Assembly (NCBI GenBank): GCA_963601185.1
Contig: CAVCEE010000004.1
Span: 78,419-142,418, forward strand
DNA length: 64,000 nt
Reading direction: 5' to 3'
DNA from: Limisoma sp963601185
Lineage (GTDB): Bacteria; Bacteroidota; Bacteroidia; Bacteroidales; Muribaculaceae
The translations under genes were made by a program, and so were the position numbers. Positions 43,274 to 52,334 of the stretch are shown here, one piece after another. The notes beneath the pieces were generated by a model. The model saw nothing but the letters and a program-made list of their open reading frames with translations, ran no database searches and had not been told where the DNA came from. Each line of letters starts with the position of its first letter. Positions within the stretch are counted from its first letter, which is position 1.

Positions 43274-44089
43274 ATGACAAGCGACGAGAAGAAATACAGA
43301 ATCTGGGGAATCATCCTTGCAACCCTCACCTATGCGGTGGTGATTGTGGCGATGATTCTTACGCGTATTTCCACCACGGTGTCGCAGGAGGAAGTCAACG
43401 CCTCTGAAAACAAGACTGAAATAGCCTTCGACGGCGAGGAGTATGTGGCTATGGGCGACATCCCCGAACCCGACCACAACGACGGCGAACCTGCAGCCGA
43501 CAACGGCGAGGCAGAGCCGGCAAGCGACGGCGAAGACCAGACCAACGAGGGAGTGCCGGGCGACGGTCAGTCGCTCGTGTCGACGACTAAGGAGTCGCCG
43601 ATGGAAACTCCCAAAAAGAAGAAAACTGGACCTACCGATGCCGAACTGAAGAAGCAGCAGGAAGAACAGGCTCGCATCAAGAAGGAAAAGGAACAACAGG
43701 AAAAAGAGAAAAACAAAATCAATAGCCGCGCGCAGAATGCCTTCAGCAAGAAAAGCAACGGTAACGGAAGCGGACAGAGCGGCTCGCCCGACGGCAATGC
43801 CTCTACGGGTGCGCTTTCCGGCGTGCCAGGTCACAACCTCGGCACAAACTACCGCCTCTCGGCGCAGAAATTCTCCTGCACCAAGAGCGGCTCACTGCGC
43901 TTTAGCATCACTGTCCGACAGGACGGCACTGTGACCAGTGCCAAATATCTCGGAGGCTCTGGCGAGGCAGCCAGCGACCTCGGAGTCCGACGACAGTTTG
44001 AGGAGCGTACACGAAGCCTCAAGTTTACGGTCAGCGGTGACAATGTGCCGAACGAGAAGAAAGGCACGATAACCTGGACCATTAAGTAA
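43274..44089 (+). CDS. TonB-like energy transducer
   Basis: A 271-residue protein with one N-terminal membrane helix (IWGIILATLTYAVVIVAMIL), an acidic Glu/Asp-rich segment, a Lys/Glu/Gln-rich alpha-helical stretch near residues 120-155 and a Gly/Ser linker. The C-terminal 70 residues form a TonB-type fold (LRFSITVRQDGTVTSAKYLGGSG and LKFTVSGDNVPNEKKGTITW). The position after exbBD makes it the partner of the proton channel, linking it to an outer-membrane receptor or to a Tol-Pal-like system. The middle resembles TolA more than the Pro-rich TonB, so either role is possible. The start is 6 nt after exbD. Confidence 0.83.
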   Translation: MTSDEKKYRIWGIILATLTYAVVIVAMILTRISTTVSQEEVNASENKTEIAFDGEEYVAMGDIPEPDHNDGEPAADNGEAEPASDGEDQTNEGVPGDGQSLVSTTKESPMETPKKKKTGPTDAELKKQQEEQARIKKEKEQQEKEKNKINSRAQNAFSKKSNGNGSGQSGSPDGNASTGALSGVPGHNLGTNYRLSAQKFSCTKSGSLRFSITVRQDGTVTSAKYLGGSGEAASDLGVRRQFEERTRSLKFTVSGDNVPNEKKGTITWTIK

Positions 44090-44236
44090 CCTTACGGTAC
44101 AACCGACACTCCTCATCCCTCAGCCACTGCAGCCGCCACCACTCGGCTTGCTCTGGGTCGCGTTTGCCGGCACAGGCAGACACAGAACAATCCCCCGCAT
44201 TTGTAAAAGAAAAAAGAGTCAAAGACACCAATAGAT

Positions 44237-44716
44237 ATGAAGAATAAAAAACAACGTCTGCAACTCATACTTGAGATTATAAGAAACAATCAAGTGACTT
44301 GTCAGGACGATTTGATAAAGGCACTCGCCGAAAAGGACATCAATGTGACCCAGGCCACGCTCTCACGCGACCTGAAGGCGTTGCGGGTAACGAAGATCGC
44401 TACCGACGGCAATTCCTACATCTACATCGTGCCCAATAGCAACGAGGTGAAGGATTCGCTGCTCAGTGCCAACCAGGGTCCGGCGTCGCCCAACAGTGCC
44501 GTGGGCTACGTGTCGCTCACCTTTTCCGGCAACATTGCCGTGCTCAAGACACGCAACGGCTATGCCAGCGGACTGGCCTACGACATCGATATGAGCCACA
44601 CCCCTGAAATAATCGGCACGATAGCCGGTGCCGACACCATCTTCCTCGTGCTCCGCGAAGACGTGAGCCACGAAGAGGCAAAGCGAGTGCTCCGCCGGTT
44701 CATCCCATTGGATTAG
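44237..44716 (+). CDS. argR: Arginine repressor
   Basis: A 159-residue hexameric DNA-binding regulator. The winged-helix domain (residues 1-70) includes TQATLSRDLKALRVTK, with the conserved Ser-Arg recognition residues. The C-terminal oligomerisation and arginine-binding domain shows GTIAGADTIFLVLRED. It heads the arginine operon and likely represses it when arginine is plentiful. I did not find a confident ARG box in the 147 nt upstream. Confidence 0.94.
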   Translation: MKNKKQRLQLILEIIRNNQVTCQDDLIKALAEKDINVTQATLSRDLKALRVTKIATDGNSYIYIVPNSNEVKDSLLSANQGPASPNSAVGYVSLTFSGNIAVLKTRNGYASGLAYDIDMSHTPEIIGTIAGADTIFLVLREDVSHEEAKRVLRRFIPLD

Positions 44717-44766
44717 AGATTTACAATTCACGTATAGACAAATATAGAAAAGACAAAAAGCAGAAG

Positions 44767-45357
44767 ATGATCAACGCAGAAGACATTGAAATTGTCGTCG
44801 CCAGTGAGGACACCGTCAAGTATGTTGACGAGATCCTCGACACCATCACCCGTGCCGCAAAAGTGCGCGGCACCGGCATCGCCAAGCGGTCGCCCGACTA
44901 CGTGCGCCAGAAAATGCTTGAGCGCAAGGCAGTGGTGGCACTTTACAAAGGGCAGGAGTTTGCCGGATTTAGTTACATCGAGAGTTGGAGCAACAAGCAA
45001 TTTGTTGCCAACTCAGGTTTGATTGTAGGCAACAGGTTTCGCGGGCTGGGTTTGGCCACGCGCATCAAACGACGAATTTTCGAACTGTCGCGAGAGAGGT
45101 TTCCCCATGCGAAGATCTTCAGCCTTACCACAGGTGCAGCAGTGATGAAAATCAACAACCAGTTGGGTTTCCGCCCCGTAACCTTTGACCAGTTGACCGA
45201 CGATGAGGCATTCTGGAAGGGTTGCGAGAGTTGCGTGAACTTCGACATCCTTCAGCGCAATGGTCGCCGTATGTGCTTGTGCACGGGTCTGCTCTACGAC
45301 CCCGACGAGCATCCGGAGGACAAGTACAGAGAACAATCGGAAAACAAAGAACAATAA
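44767..45357 (+). CDS. GNAT N-acetyltransferase in the arginine operon
   Basis: A 196-residue acetyltransferase. The acetyl-CoA loop is GNRFRGLGLATRIKRRIFELSR (the R/Q-x-x-G-x-G/A motif). It lies between argR and argG. No separate argA or argJ is visible in the window, so this is a good candidate for an N-acetyl- or N-succinyl-glutamate synthase. That is inference from position, and I do not recall a proven case. Its C-terminus carries several Cys residues (CESC, CLCTG). Confidence 0.82.
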   Translation: MINAEDIEIVVASEDTVKYVDEILDTITRAAKVRGTGIAKRSPDYVRQKMLERKAVVALYKGQEFAGFSYIESWSNKQFVANSGLIVGNRFRGLGLATRIKRRIFELSRERFPHAKIFSLTTGAAVMKINNQLGFRPVTFDQLTDDEAFWKGCESCVNFDILQRNGRRMCLCTGLLYDPDEHPEDKYREQSENKEQ

Positions 45358-45373
45358 AATATTGACAGGAAAA

Positions 45374-46582
45374 ATGGAACAGAAGAAGAAAAAAGTAGTA
45401 GTGGCCTACAGTGGCGGTCTCGACACATCCTACACGGTGATGTATCTCGCCAAGGAACTGGGATATGAGGTGTATGCGGCATGCGCCGATACCGGCGGCT
45501 TCAGCCCTGCCCAACTCAAGGCCAACGAGGAAAACGCCTACAAACTGGGTGCAAAGCAGTATGTGACGCTCGACGTTACCCACGAATATTATGCCAAGAG
45601 CCTCAAATACATGGTCTACGGCAACGTGCTCCGCAACGGCACTTACCCGATTTCCGTAAGTTCGGAGCGCATCTTCCAAGGCATCGCTATCGCTCGCTAT
45701 GCCAACGAAATCGGTGCTGACGCCATTGCCCACGGCTCTACCGGCGCTGGCAACGACCAGGTGCGTTTCGATATGACATTCCTCGTGATGGCTCCGGGTG
45801 TGGAAATCATCACGCTGACACGCGACAAGGCTCTGTCGCGCGACGAGGAAATCGAATATCTCCGCTCTCACGGCTTCGTTGCCGACTTCACCAAGATGAA
45901 GTATTCCTACAACGTGGGCATCTGGGGCACATCAATCTGCGGCGGCGAGATTCTCGACTCCAAGGAAGGACTGCCTGAATCGGCATATCTGAAACAGGTT
46001 GAGAAATCGGGCAAAGAGGAGATGTCCATTGAGTTCAAGCACGGCGAAATCGTGGCAGTCAACGGCAAGCAGTTTGACGACAAGATTGAAGCCATCCGCT
46101 ACATCGAGTCGGTTGCCGCCCCTTACGGCATCGGCCGCGATATGCACGTTGGCGACACCATTATCGGCATCAAGGGCCGTGTGGGCTTCGAGGCTGCCGC
46201 ACCGATGGTAATCATCAACGCTCACAAGTTCCTTGAAAAATACACTCTCAGCAAGTGGCAGCAGTACTGGAAGGACCAGGTGGCAAACTGGTACGGCATG
46301 TTCCTCCACGAGAGCCAGTATCTCGAGCCGGTGATGCGCGACATTGAGGCAATGCTCGAGTCATCGCAGCGCAACGTCAATGGTACGGTGAGAGTGGAAC
46401 TCCGCCCTTACTCGATGTTTATGATTGGTGTAGACTCTGCCGACGACCTCGTTAAGACAAAGTTCGGCGAATACGGCGAAATGCAGAAAGGCTGGACTGC
46501 CGAGGATGCAAAGGGATTCATCAAAGTGTTGTCAACACCGCTTCGCGTGTACTACGCAAACCATAAAGACGAACAAATCTAA
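45374..46582 (+). CDS. argG: Argininosuccinate synthase
   Basis: A 402-residue cytoplasmic ligase that joins citrulline and aspartate using ATP. The P-loop (PP-motif) is VVVAYSGGLDTSYTVMYLAKE; other family blocks are DAIAHGSTGAGNDQVRF, then the substrate loop NVGIWGTSICGGEI and PYGIGRDMHVGDTIIGIKGR. The start is ATG at 45374; a frame open further upstream has only shadow residues. It starts 17 nt after the GNAT gene and overlaps argC by one base (TAATG). Confidence 0.96.
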   Translation: MEQKKKKVVVAYSGGLDTSYTVMYLAKELGYEVYAACADTGGFSPAQLKANEENAYKLGAKQYVTLDVTHEYYAKSLKYMVYGNVLRNGTYPISVSSERIFQGIAIARYANEIGADAIAHGSTGAGNDQVRFDMTFLVMAPGVEIITLTRDKALSRDEEIEYLRSHGFVADFTKMKYSYNVGIWGTSICGGEILDSKEGLPESAYLKQVEKSGKEEMSIEFKHGEIVAVNGKQFDDKIEAIRYIESVAAPYGIGRDMHVGDTIIGIKGRVGFEAAAPMVIINAHKFLEKYTLSKWQQYWKDQVANWYGMFLHESQYLEPVMRDIEAMLESSQRNVNGTVRVELRPYSMFMIGVDSADDLVKTKFGEYGEMQKGWTAEDAKGFIKVLSTPLRVYYANHKDEQI

Positions 46583-47565
46583 TGAAGAATATGATAAAAG
46601 CAGGAATCATCGGGGGCGCCGGATATACCGCCGGTGAACTCATCCGCCTACTTCTCAATCATCCCGACGTGGAACTCGCATGGGTGCACAGCACGAGCAA
46701 TGCCGGAAACCGCCTTGCCTCGGTGCATCAGGGTCTTGTCGGCGAAACCGATATGGTTTTCTCATCGACAACTCCGTTTGCCGATGTCGACGTGATTTTC
46801 CTCTGTATGGCTCACGGCGAGTCGCGCAAATTCCTTGAGGCACACGCTGCTGAAATCCCGGAAGACTTGCGCATCATCGACCTTGCGCAGGACTATCGCA
46901 TCGCTGACGGCACCCACGACTTTATCTACGGCCTGCCGGAACTCAACCGCAAGTACATCATCCGCGGCAAGCACGTTGCCAACCCAGGATGCTTTGCCAC
47001 TGCCATCCAGTTGACATTGCTCCCCCTTGCACGCAACTTGCTGCTCAACAGTGATATCCACGTGCACGCCATCACCGGCAGCACCGGCGCAGGCGTGAAG
47101 CCGTCGGCATCGTCCCACTTCTCGTGGCGCAACGACAACGTGTCAATCTACAAGCCGTTCAAGCACCAGCATCTTGCCGAAATCAAGCAGACGCTGACCA
47201 CGCTTCAGAACAGTTTCTCGTCGGCAATCAACTTCATTCCCGTGCGCGGATGCTTCTCGCGCGGCATTTTCGCTTCCGCCTATCTCGACTGCCCGGTTGA
47301 ATTGAGCGAGGTGAAGAAACTCTATGAGGAATACTACGACGACCATCGTTTCACGTTTGTCGTGGACCGTATGCCCGACCTCAAGGACGTGGTCAACACC
47401 AACAAGTGTATGATTTACCTCACTAAGGAGGAAGGCAAACTGCTTGTGGTCTCGGTAATCGACAACCTTCTCAAGGGTGCATCCGGACAGGCTGTCCACA
47501 ATATGAACCTGCTCTTTGGGCTTCACGAGCGCACAGGGCTTAACCTGAAGGCTTCGGCTTTCTAA
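46582..47565 (+). CDS. argC: N-acetyl-gamma-glutamyl-phosphate reductase
   Basis: A 327-residue NADPH-dependent dehydrogenase of the arginine pathway. The nucleotide loop is AGIIGGAGYTAGELIRLLLNHP. The catalytic Cys is in VANPGCFATAIQLTLLPL, and the conserved His region is KPFKHQHLAEI. In Bacteroidetes the acyl group may be succinyl or acetyl. An alternative start is the Met three codons later. It is 13 nt before argD. Confidence 0.95.
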   Translation: MKNMIKAGIIGGAGYTAGELIRLLLNHPDVELAWVHSTSNAGNRLASVHQGLVGETDMVFSSTTPFADVDVIFLCMAHGESRKFLEAHAAEIPEDLRIIDLAQDYRIADGTHDFIYGLPELNRKYIIRGKHVANPGCFATAIQLTLLPLARNLLLNSDIHVHAITGSTGAGVKPSASSHFSWRNDNVSIYKPFKHQHLAEIKQTLTTLQNSFSSAINFIPVRGCFSRGIFASAYLDCPVELSEVKKLYEEYYDDHRFTFVVDRMPDLKDVVNTNKCMIYLTKEEGKLLVVSVIDNLLKGASGQAVHNMNLLFGLHERTGLNLKASAF

Positions 47566-47578
47566 CATTGACTGAATT

Positions 47579-48700
47579 ATGAATTTATTTGATGTTTATC
47601 CTTTGTTTGACGTTGAGATTGTGAGCGGCAAGGGCTGCCACGTCTACGACAGCAAAGGCACAGAATATATCGACCTCTACGGCGGTCATGCGGTTATTTC
47701 CGTGGGACACAGCCATCCGCACTATGTGGATGCCATCAAGAGTCAGGCGGAGAAACTGGTGTTCTACTCCAACTCCGTCCACAACTCGCTGCAGAAGCAG
47801 TTGGCAGACAAACTCGGAAAGGCGTGCGGCTACGATGATTACAACCTGTTTCTGATCAACTCGGGTGCAGAGGCCAACGAAAACGCTATGAAACTGGCGT
47901 CGTTCCACACCGGGAAGGCGCGCATCGTGGCTTTTGGCAAGGCTTTCCACGGACGCACTTCGCTTGCCGTTGAGGCTACCGACAATCCAAAGATTGTGGC
48001 TCCCGTCAACGCCAACAACCGTGTTACGTTTGTGCCTTTTGGCGATGCCGAGGCGGCTGAGCGCGAGATGGCTAAGGGCGATGTGGCAGCCGTGATTATC
48101 GAGGGCATCCAGGGCGTAGGCGGCATCAACATCCCGACCGACGAGTTTTGGCATAACCTCCGCAAGGCGTGTGACAAGCACGGTGTGCTCCTCATTGCCG
48201 ACGAAATCCAGTCGGGCTACGGCCGCACCGGCAAATTCTTCGCACACCAGCACAGCGGCATCAAGGCCGACATCGTGACTATGGCGAAAGGCATTGCCAA
48301 CGGCTATCCTATGAGTGCTATCATCATCAATCCTGCCATCAAGCCAGTCTACGGAATGCTTGGCACAACCTTCGGAGGCAACCATCTCGGTTGTGCCGCT
48401 GCCATTGCCGTGCTCGACATCTTCGAGAAGGAGCATCTCGTTGAGAATGCCGCCGCTATGGGCGACTACCTGATGGAGCAACTGAAGAAAATCGACGGCA
48501 TCAAGGAAGTGCGCGGACGCGGACTGATGATTGGACTGGAGTTTGACAAGCCTGTCAAGGAGTTGCGCTCGCGTCTGCTCTTTGAGCAGCACGTGTTTAC
48601 CGGCGCATCGGGGCAGAACGTGATTCGCTTGCTCCCACCGCTGGTGCTCACGAAAGAAATTGCAGATGAGTTTATCTCACGATTCAAGGCATTGCTATGA
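47579..48700 (+). CDS. argD: Acetylornithine (or succinylornithine) aminotransferase
   Basis: A 373-residue PLP enzyme of class III. The PLP Lys is in TMAKGIANGYPMSA, with DEIQSGYGRTGKF ahead of it. The opening (VYDSKGTEYIDLYGGHAVISVGHSHP) is typical. It is full length. The end overlaps ssb by 4 nt, so both are probably translated together. argB and argF/argF' are not in the window. Confidence 0.95.
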   Translation: MNLFDVYPLFDVEIVSGKGCHVYDSKGTEYIDLYGGHAVISVGHSHPHYVDAIKSQAEKLVFYSNSVHNSLQKQLADKLGKACGYDDYNLFLINSGAEANENAMKLASFHTGKARIVAFGKAFHGRTSLAVEATDNPKIVAPVNANNRVTFVPFGDAEAAEREMAKGDVAAVIIEGIQGVGGINIPTDEFWHNLRKACDKHGVLLIADEIQSGYGRTGKFFAHQHSGIKADIVTMAKGIANGYPMSAIIINPAIKPVYGMLGTTFGGNHLGCAAAIAVLDIFEKEHLVENAAAMGDYLMEQLKKIDGIKEVRGRGLMIGLEFDKPVKELRSRLLFEQHVFTGASGQNVIRLLPPLVLTKEIADEFISRFKALL

Positions 48701-49041
48701 GTGTGAACAAAGTGATATTGTTGGGCAACGTGGGCAAAGACCCTGAGGTTCGCTATCAGAGCGCAGGAAAGGCGATTGCCAGTTTCTCGCTTGCCACAAC
48801 CGAACGAGGCTACACCACAGCCAGCGGCGTGGAGGTGCCGGAGCGCACGGAGTGGCACAACATCATTATGTGGGGCAAGAATGCCGAGGTGGCGGAGAGA
48901 TACATCCGCAAGGGCACGAAACTCTACATCGAGGGCAAACTCTGCACGCGCGTGTGGGAAGACCGCAACGCTGTGAAGCGATACACCACAGAAATTTGGG
49001 CGGAACAGTTCGAGATTCTCGGTCAGCCGAAACAGCAGTAG
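48697..49041 (+). CDS. ssb: Single-stranded DNA-binding protein, short form
   Basis: A 114-residue SSB with the OB fold starting MSVNKVILLGNVGKDPEVRYQSAGKAIASFSLAT, then TEWHNIIMWGKNAEVAERYIRKGTKLYIEGKL. It stops at FEILGQPKQQ and lacks the flexible linker and acidic tip (D-D-D-I-P-F type) through which ordinary SSB recruits partner proteins. It is probably a second, specialised SSB. Its place at the end of the arginine operon with a 4-nt overlap is unexpected. Confidence 0.92.
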   Translation: MSVNKVILLGNVGKDPEVRYQSAGKAIASFSLATTERGYTTASGVEVPERTEWHNIIMWGKNAEVAERYIRKGTKLYIEGKLCTRVWEDRNAVKRYTTEIWAEQFEILGQPKQQ

Positions 49042-49063
49042 CAAGTTGTCAGAATGATATTGA

Positions 49064-49098
49064 AATCGCCCCGGAAGGCTTGGCTTTCCGGGGCGATT
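49064..49098. terminator. Hairpin between ssb and the peptidase gene
   Basis: AATCGCCCCGGAAGGC-like arms (49064-49077 with 49084-49098) form a strong GC-rich stem between convergent genes. No long T-run follows on either strand, so termination may be weak. Confidence 0.7.
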
Positions 49099-49129
49099 GT
49101 TATGTTGGAGCGGATGTCGCTACAGGGGC

Positions 49130-51232
49130 TTATTTCAGACCTTTGTCGCGGAGCAATGCATCCGGGCTTGGCTTGTGGCCTGCAAAGTTCTTGTAGAGCA
49201 CCATCGGGTCTTCGTCGTTGCCCGATTCGAGCAGATGCTTGAGTTTTGACGCTGTTGTTGGGTCAAACACGCCGTGCTTCTCAAACACATCAAAGCCGTC
49301 GCAGTCGAGCACCTGTGCCCACAGATAAGTGTAGTAGCCTGCTGCGTAGCCGTCGCTGCTGAAAATGTGGTTGAAGTAGGTAGAGCGGTAGCGGAACTGG
49401 ATTTCGTTAGGCATGCCGAGTTTCTTGGCAACCGACGATTCGAAGGCAGCAACGTCGAGGTTGTCGAGGTTGGTGAGTTTGTGCCATTCGAGGTCGAGCA
49501 GAGCCGCGCCGACGAGTTCGGTGTTGACAAAACCTTGGTTGAACTTGCTGGAAGCGATGAGTTTCTGCACCAGTGAGTCGGGAATAACCTCGCCTGTCTG
49601 GTAGTGGCGGGCATAGACCTTGAGCAATTCCGGCTCAAATTTCCAGTGTTCGTGGAGTTGAGAAGGGAACTCTACGAAGTCGCGGTCCACATTGGTACCG
49701 GCGTTGCCCTTATACTGGCAGCGAGTGAGCATACCGTGGAGAGCGTGGCCGAATTCGTGGAACATTGTCTCCACTTCGTCGATGGTGAGCAGAGCAGTCT
49801 CGCCGGCGGCTGGCTGAGTGAAGTTGCCCACGTTGTAGACGATAGGGCGCTTACCCTCAGTGCCGTTGGCTTCCTGGAACACAAACATCCACGCGCCTTG
49901 GCGTTTGCCCTTGCGTGCATAGTAGTCGGTCATAAAGGTGGCGATGTGCTTGCCTTCAACGTCGGTAACGTCGTAGACCTTAACATCGGGATGATAGATT
50001 GGAGTGTTGGTCACTTCCTTGAACGACAAGCCGTAGAGGCGGTTTGCCATCGTGAAGATGCCCTTGCGCACGTTGTCGATAGGGAAATATGCGCGCACAT
50101 CGTTCTCGTCGAAGTCAAACTTCTCCTTTTTCACCTTCTCGGCATAGTAGTAATAGTCCCAAGCGGCGATTTTGAAGCCACCGCCGTGGTTGTCGACATA
50201 CGCCTGCATATCGGCAATTTCCTCCTGCGATTTCTTCACGGCAGGTTTCCATATCTTCATCAGCAGATTTTCGGCAGCCTTCACCGTTTTCGACATCACG
50301 TTGGCAGTCTGGAAGTCGGCATAGGTCTTGTAGTCGAAGATGTTTGCCTTTGCCTTGCGCAGACGCAGAATTGTGGCAATCTGCTCCTTGTTGTCGTACT
50401 GGTTGCCGTTGTTGGCGAGGTTGATGTAGCCTTTGTACATCTTTTCGCGGAGCGCGCGGTTGTCGGCATAGGTGAGGAATGGCAGACGGCTCGGCGCACG
50501 CAGCGTAAACACCCATTTGCCTTCCAGTCCGGCAGCCTTTGCCTCGTCGGCAGCCTGTGCGATGCTCGAAGCAGGGAGTCCGGCAAGGTCGCTCTCGTTG
50601 TCGACCACGAGACGCCACTCGCTGGTGTCGTTAACGATGTTGTCGCCAAACTTGAGGTTGGCTGCCGCCAACTGCTCGTTGATTTTCTTCAGTTCTTCCT
50701 TCTTCTCGGCAGAGAGCAGCGCGCCGCAGCGCACCATCTGCTTGTAGTATTTTTCGAGCAAACGCTCCTGTGGCTTGGTGAGGTTGAATTTCTTGCGGTT
50801 ATCGTAGACTTTCTTCACGCGGTCAAACAAACGCTCGTTCATCATCACCTCGTCGCTGTGCTTCGAGAGCATCGGGAACACCTTCTCGCCGATGGCCTGG
50901 AGTTCGGGTGTCGACATGGTCTCGTAGAGGCCGTTGAACACATAAGTCACGTTTTCCAGCAGTTGTCCGGCGTTGTCGAGTGCCACGATAGTGTTGTCGA
51001 AGTCGGCTACTGCACGGTTGTTGACAATCGCTTCAATCTCCTGGTTGTGCTGGCGGATGCCTTCCTCGAAGGCCGGCAGATAGTCGTCGTTGGTGATTTT
51101 CTCAAACGGCGGCATGTTGTAGACTGTGCCATAAGGCGCCAAAAATGGATTTTCGGCTTTCATTTTAGTTGCGGGTAAAAGCAGAAATGCCGAGAGGCAT
51201 AACGCTGTTACTGTCAATCTGCATTTTTTCAT
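49130..51232 (-). CDS. dcp: M3-family peptidyl-dipeptidase, exported
   Basis: A 700-residue zinc metallopeptidase. The zinc motif is MFHEFGHALHGMLT (HExxH) with a later Glu. Family start FLAPYGTVYNMPPFEKITNDDYLPAFEEGI is typical of Dcp/oligopeptidase A. A signal peptide is present (MKKCRLTVTALCLSAFLLLPATKMKA), so it acts in the periplasm, removing C-terminal dipeptides from oligopeptides. ATG at 51232 is preferred over one 17 codons upstream because it starts the signal peptide. It is last in a six-gene operon, 7 nt after the EEP gene. Confidence 0.93.
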   Translation of the reverse strand: MKKCRLTVTALCLSAFLLLPATKMKAENPFLAPYGTVYNMPPFEKITNDDYLPAFEEGIRQHNQEIEAIVNNRAVADFDNTIVALDNAGQLLENVTYVFNGLYETMSTPELQAIGEKVFPMLSKHSDEVMMNERLFDRVKKVYDNRKKFNLTKPQERLLEKYYKQMVRCGALLSAEKKEELKKINEQLAAANLKFGDNIVNDTSEWRLVVDNESDLAGLPASSIAQAADEAKAAGLEGKWVFTLRAPSRLPFLTYADNRALREKMYKGYINLANNGNQYDNKEQIATILRLRKAKANIFDYKTYADFQTANVMSKTVKAAENLLMKIWKPAVKKSQEEIADMQAYVDNHGGGFKIAAWDYYYYAEKVKKEKFDFDENDVRAYFPIDNVRKGIFTMANRLYGLSFKEVTNTPIYHPDVKVYDVTDVEGKHIATFMTDYYARKGKRQGAWMFVFQEANGTEGKRPIVYNVGNFTQPAAGETALLTIDEVETMFHEFGHALHGMLTRCQYKGNAGTNVDRDFVEFPSQLHEHWKFEPELLKVYARHYQTGEVIPDSLVQKLIASSKFNQGFVNTELVGAALLDLEWHKLTNLDNLDVAAFESSVAKKLGMPNEIQFRYRSTYFNHIFSSDGYAAGYYTYLWAQVLDCDGFDVFEKHGVFDPTTASKLKHLLESGNDEDPMVLYKNFAGHKPSPDALLRDKGLK

Positions 51233-51239
51233 ACTCTGT

Positions 51240-52334
51240 TTATTTATGTTGTTTCGTTTTTTCGTCAATCCGGAAATCGGCAATCACCGGGTAGTGGTCG
51301 GACACTCTTGATGTGCCCCGGCGGCAGCGCACCGCCTCAAACCGTCCTCCTGAGTAGAGAATTTGGTCGATGTGGAAGTAGAAGCGGTTGAGGTTGTAGG
51401 TTATCACCGGGCCTGTGCCGCCGTCGCAGTAGGCATCGCTGAAGTCGCCGCGGACGGTGAGATAGGCATAGGAGTGGGGAGTGTCGTTGAAGTCGCCGCA
51501 AATCATAATCTCGGCATCGGGATGCGCCGTCTGCAGGCTGTCTGCCATCTGGCGCAGTTCTTCCGCCTGGTCGGCGCGGTTCTTGAAGGCGTGGTTCAAC
51601 TTGCCCAGCAGTTGGGTGCGCACGCCCTCTATCGATTTCTTCTCCGACGGAGAGGTGAGTTGCATATAGATTTTCTTGTCGGACGGCGTGAGTTTTATCG
51701 ACTCGAGGTGGGTGTTGATCACAAACAGGGTAGTGCCTTTCACCGTGGTGCGGCAGATGGCGTAGCAGTAGGAATCAAAGTTGCTGTATTCCTTAATTAT
51801 GCGCACCGGCGTTTTCGACATCACGCTGAGCGATGAGGCTCTGTCGGAGACCATATATGGATAAGCCTTTTTCAACTCTTCCAACTGTCCGGGACTTGAG
51901 ACATGGTTCTTGAACGCCGACACGTTGGGAGATTCCTGCAAACACACGAAATCGGGCTCATATTTCAGAATTTCGTCAAACACCGTTGTCTTGCCGTCAG
52001 TCGCCAATTGGAATGTGTTGTAGGACATCAGTCGGAAATTGTGCTTCTTTTCGCCGAAATTCAGCGGGCAGAACGCCAGCACTTGCGGCAAGGTGAGAGC
52101 CAGTGCTGCCGCAGAAACCCACAGCCGCCGCCATCCGAGAAAAGCCCATACTGCCACAAATGCCAGCAGTAGGCAGAGCATCACCGGGTAGGCGAGACCA
52201 AGGATGGGGACGTAGCCGAAAAGTCGAGGGTCTACGTGTCCGGCGTAGGCCGACAGCAGATAGACTGCCGCCACTGCCACGTTTGTCCAAAATGCGGTTT
52301 TCGCCACGATGAATTTAGTAATCAGCAGTTTCAT
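51240..52334 (-). CDS. Membrane-anchored endonuclease/exonuclease/phosphatase family protein
   Basis: A 364-residue protein. Three hydrophobic segments in the first 105 residues are followed by an EEP catalytic domain. Visible motifs are LMSYNTFQLATD, the Glu of FVCLQES, FVINTHLES, ICGDFNDTP with the catalytic Asp/Asn and the final RVSDHYPVIADF. The family includes DNase I-like nucleases and phosphoinositide or sphingomyelin phosphodiesterases; the substrate here is unknown. Catalysis is probably on the outer side of the membrane. It overlaps the upstream rhomboid gene by 4 nt. Confidence 0.89.
   Translation of the reverse strand: MKLLITKFIVAKTAFWTNVAVAAVYLLSAYAGHVDPRLFGYVPILGLAYPVMLCLLLAFVAVWAFLGWRRLWVSAAALALTLPQVLAFCPLNFGEKKHNFRLMSYNTFQLATDGKTTVFDEILKYEPDFVCLQESPNVSAFKNHVSSPGQLEELKKAYPYMVSDRASSLSVMSKTPVRIIKEYSNFDSYCYAICRTTVKGTTLFVINTHLESIKLTPSDKKIYMQLTSPSEKKSIEGVRTQLLGKLNHAFKNRADQAEELRQMADSLQTAHPDAEIMICGDFNDTPHSYAYLTVRGDFSDAYCDGGTGPVITYNLNRFYFHIDQILYSGGRFEAVRCRRGTSRVSDHYPVIADFRIDEKTKQHK

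Noticed and set aside
49604..51178. 524-codon open frame antisense to the M3 peptidase
   Set aside because: The peptidase frame contains HExxH and the signal peptide; the antisense frame has no start signals or family features.
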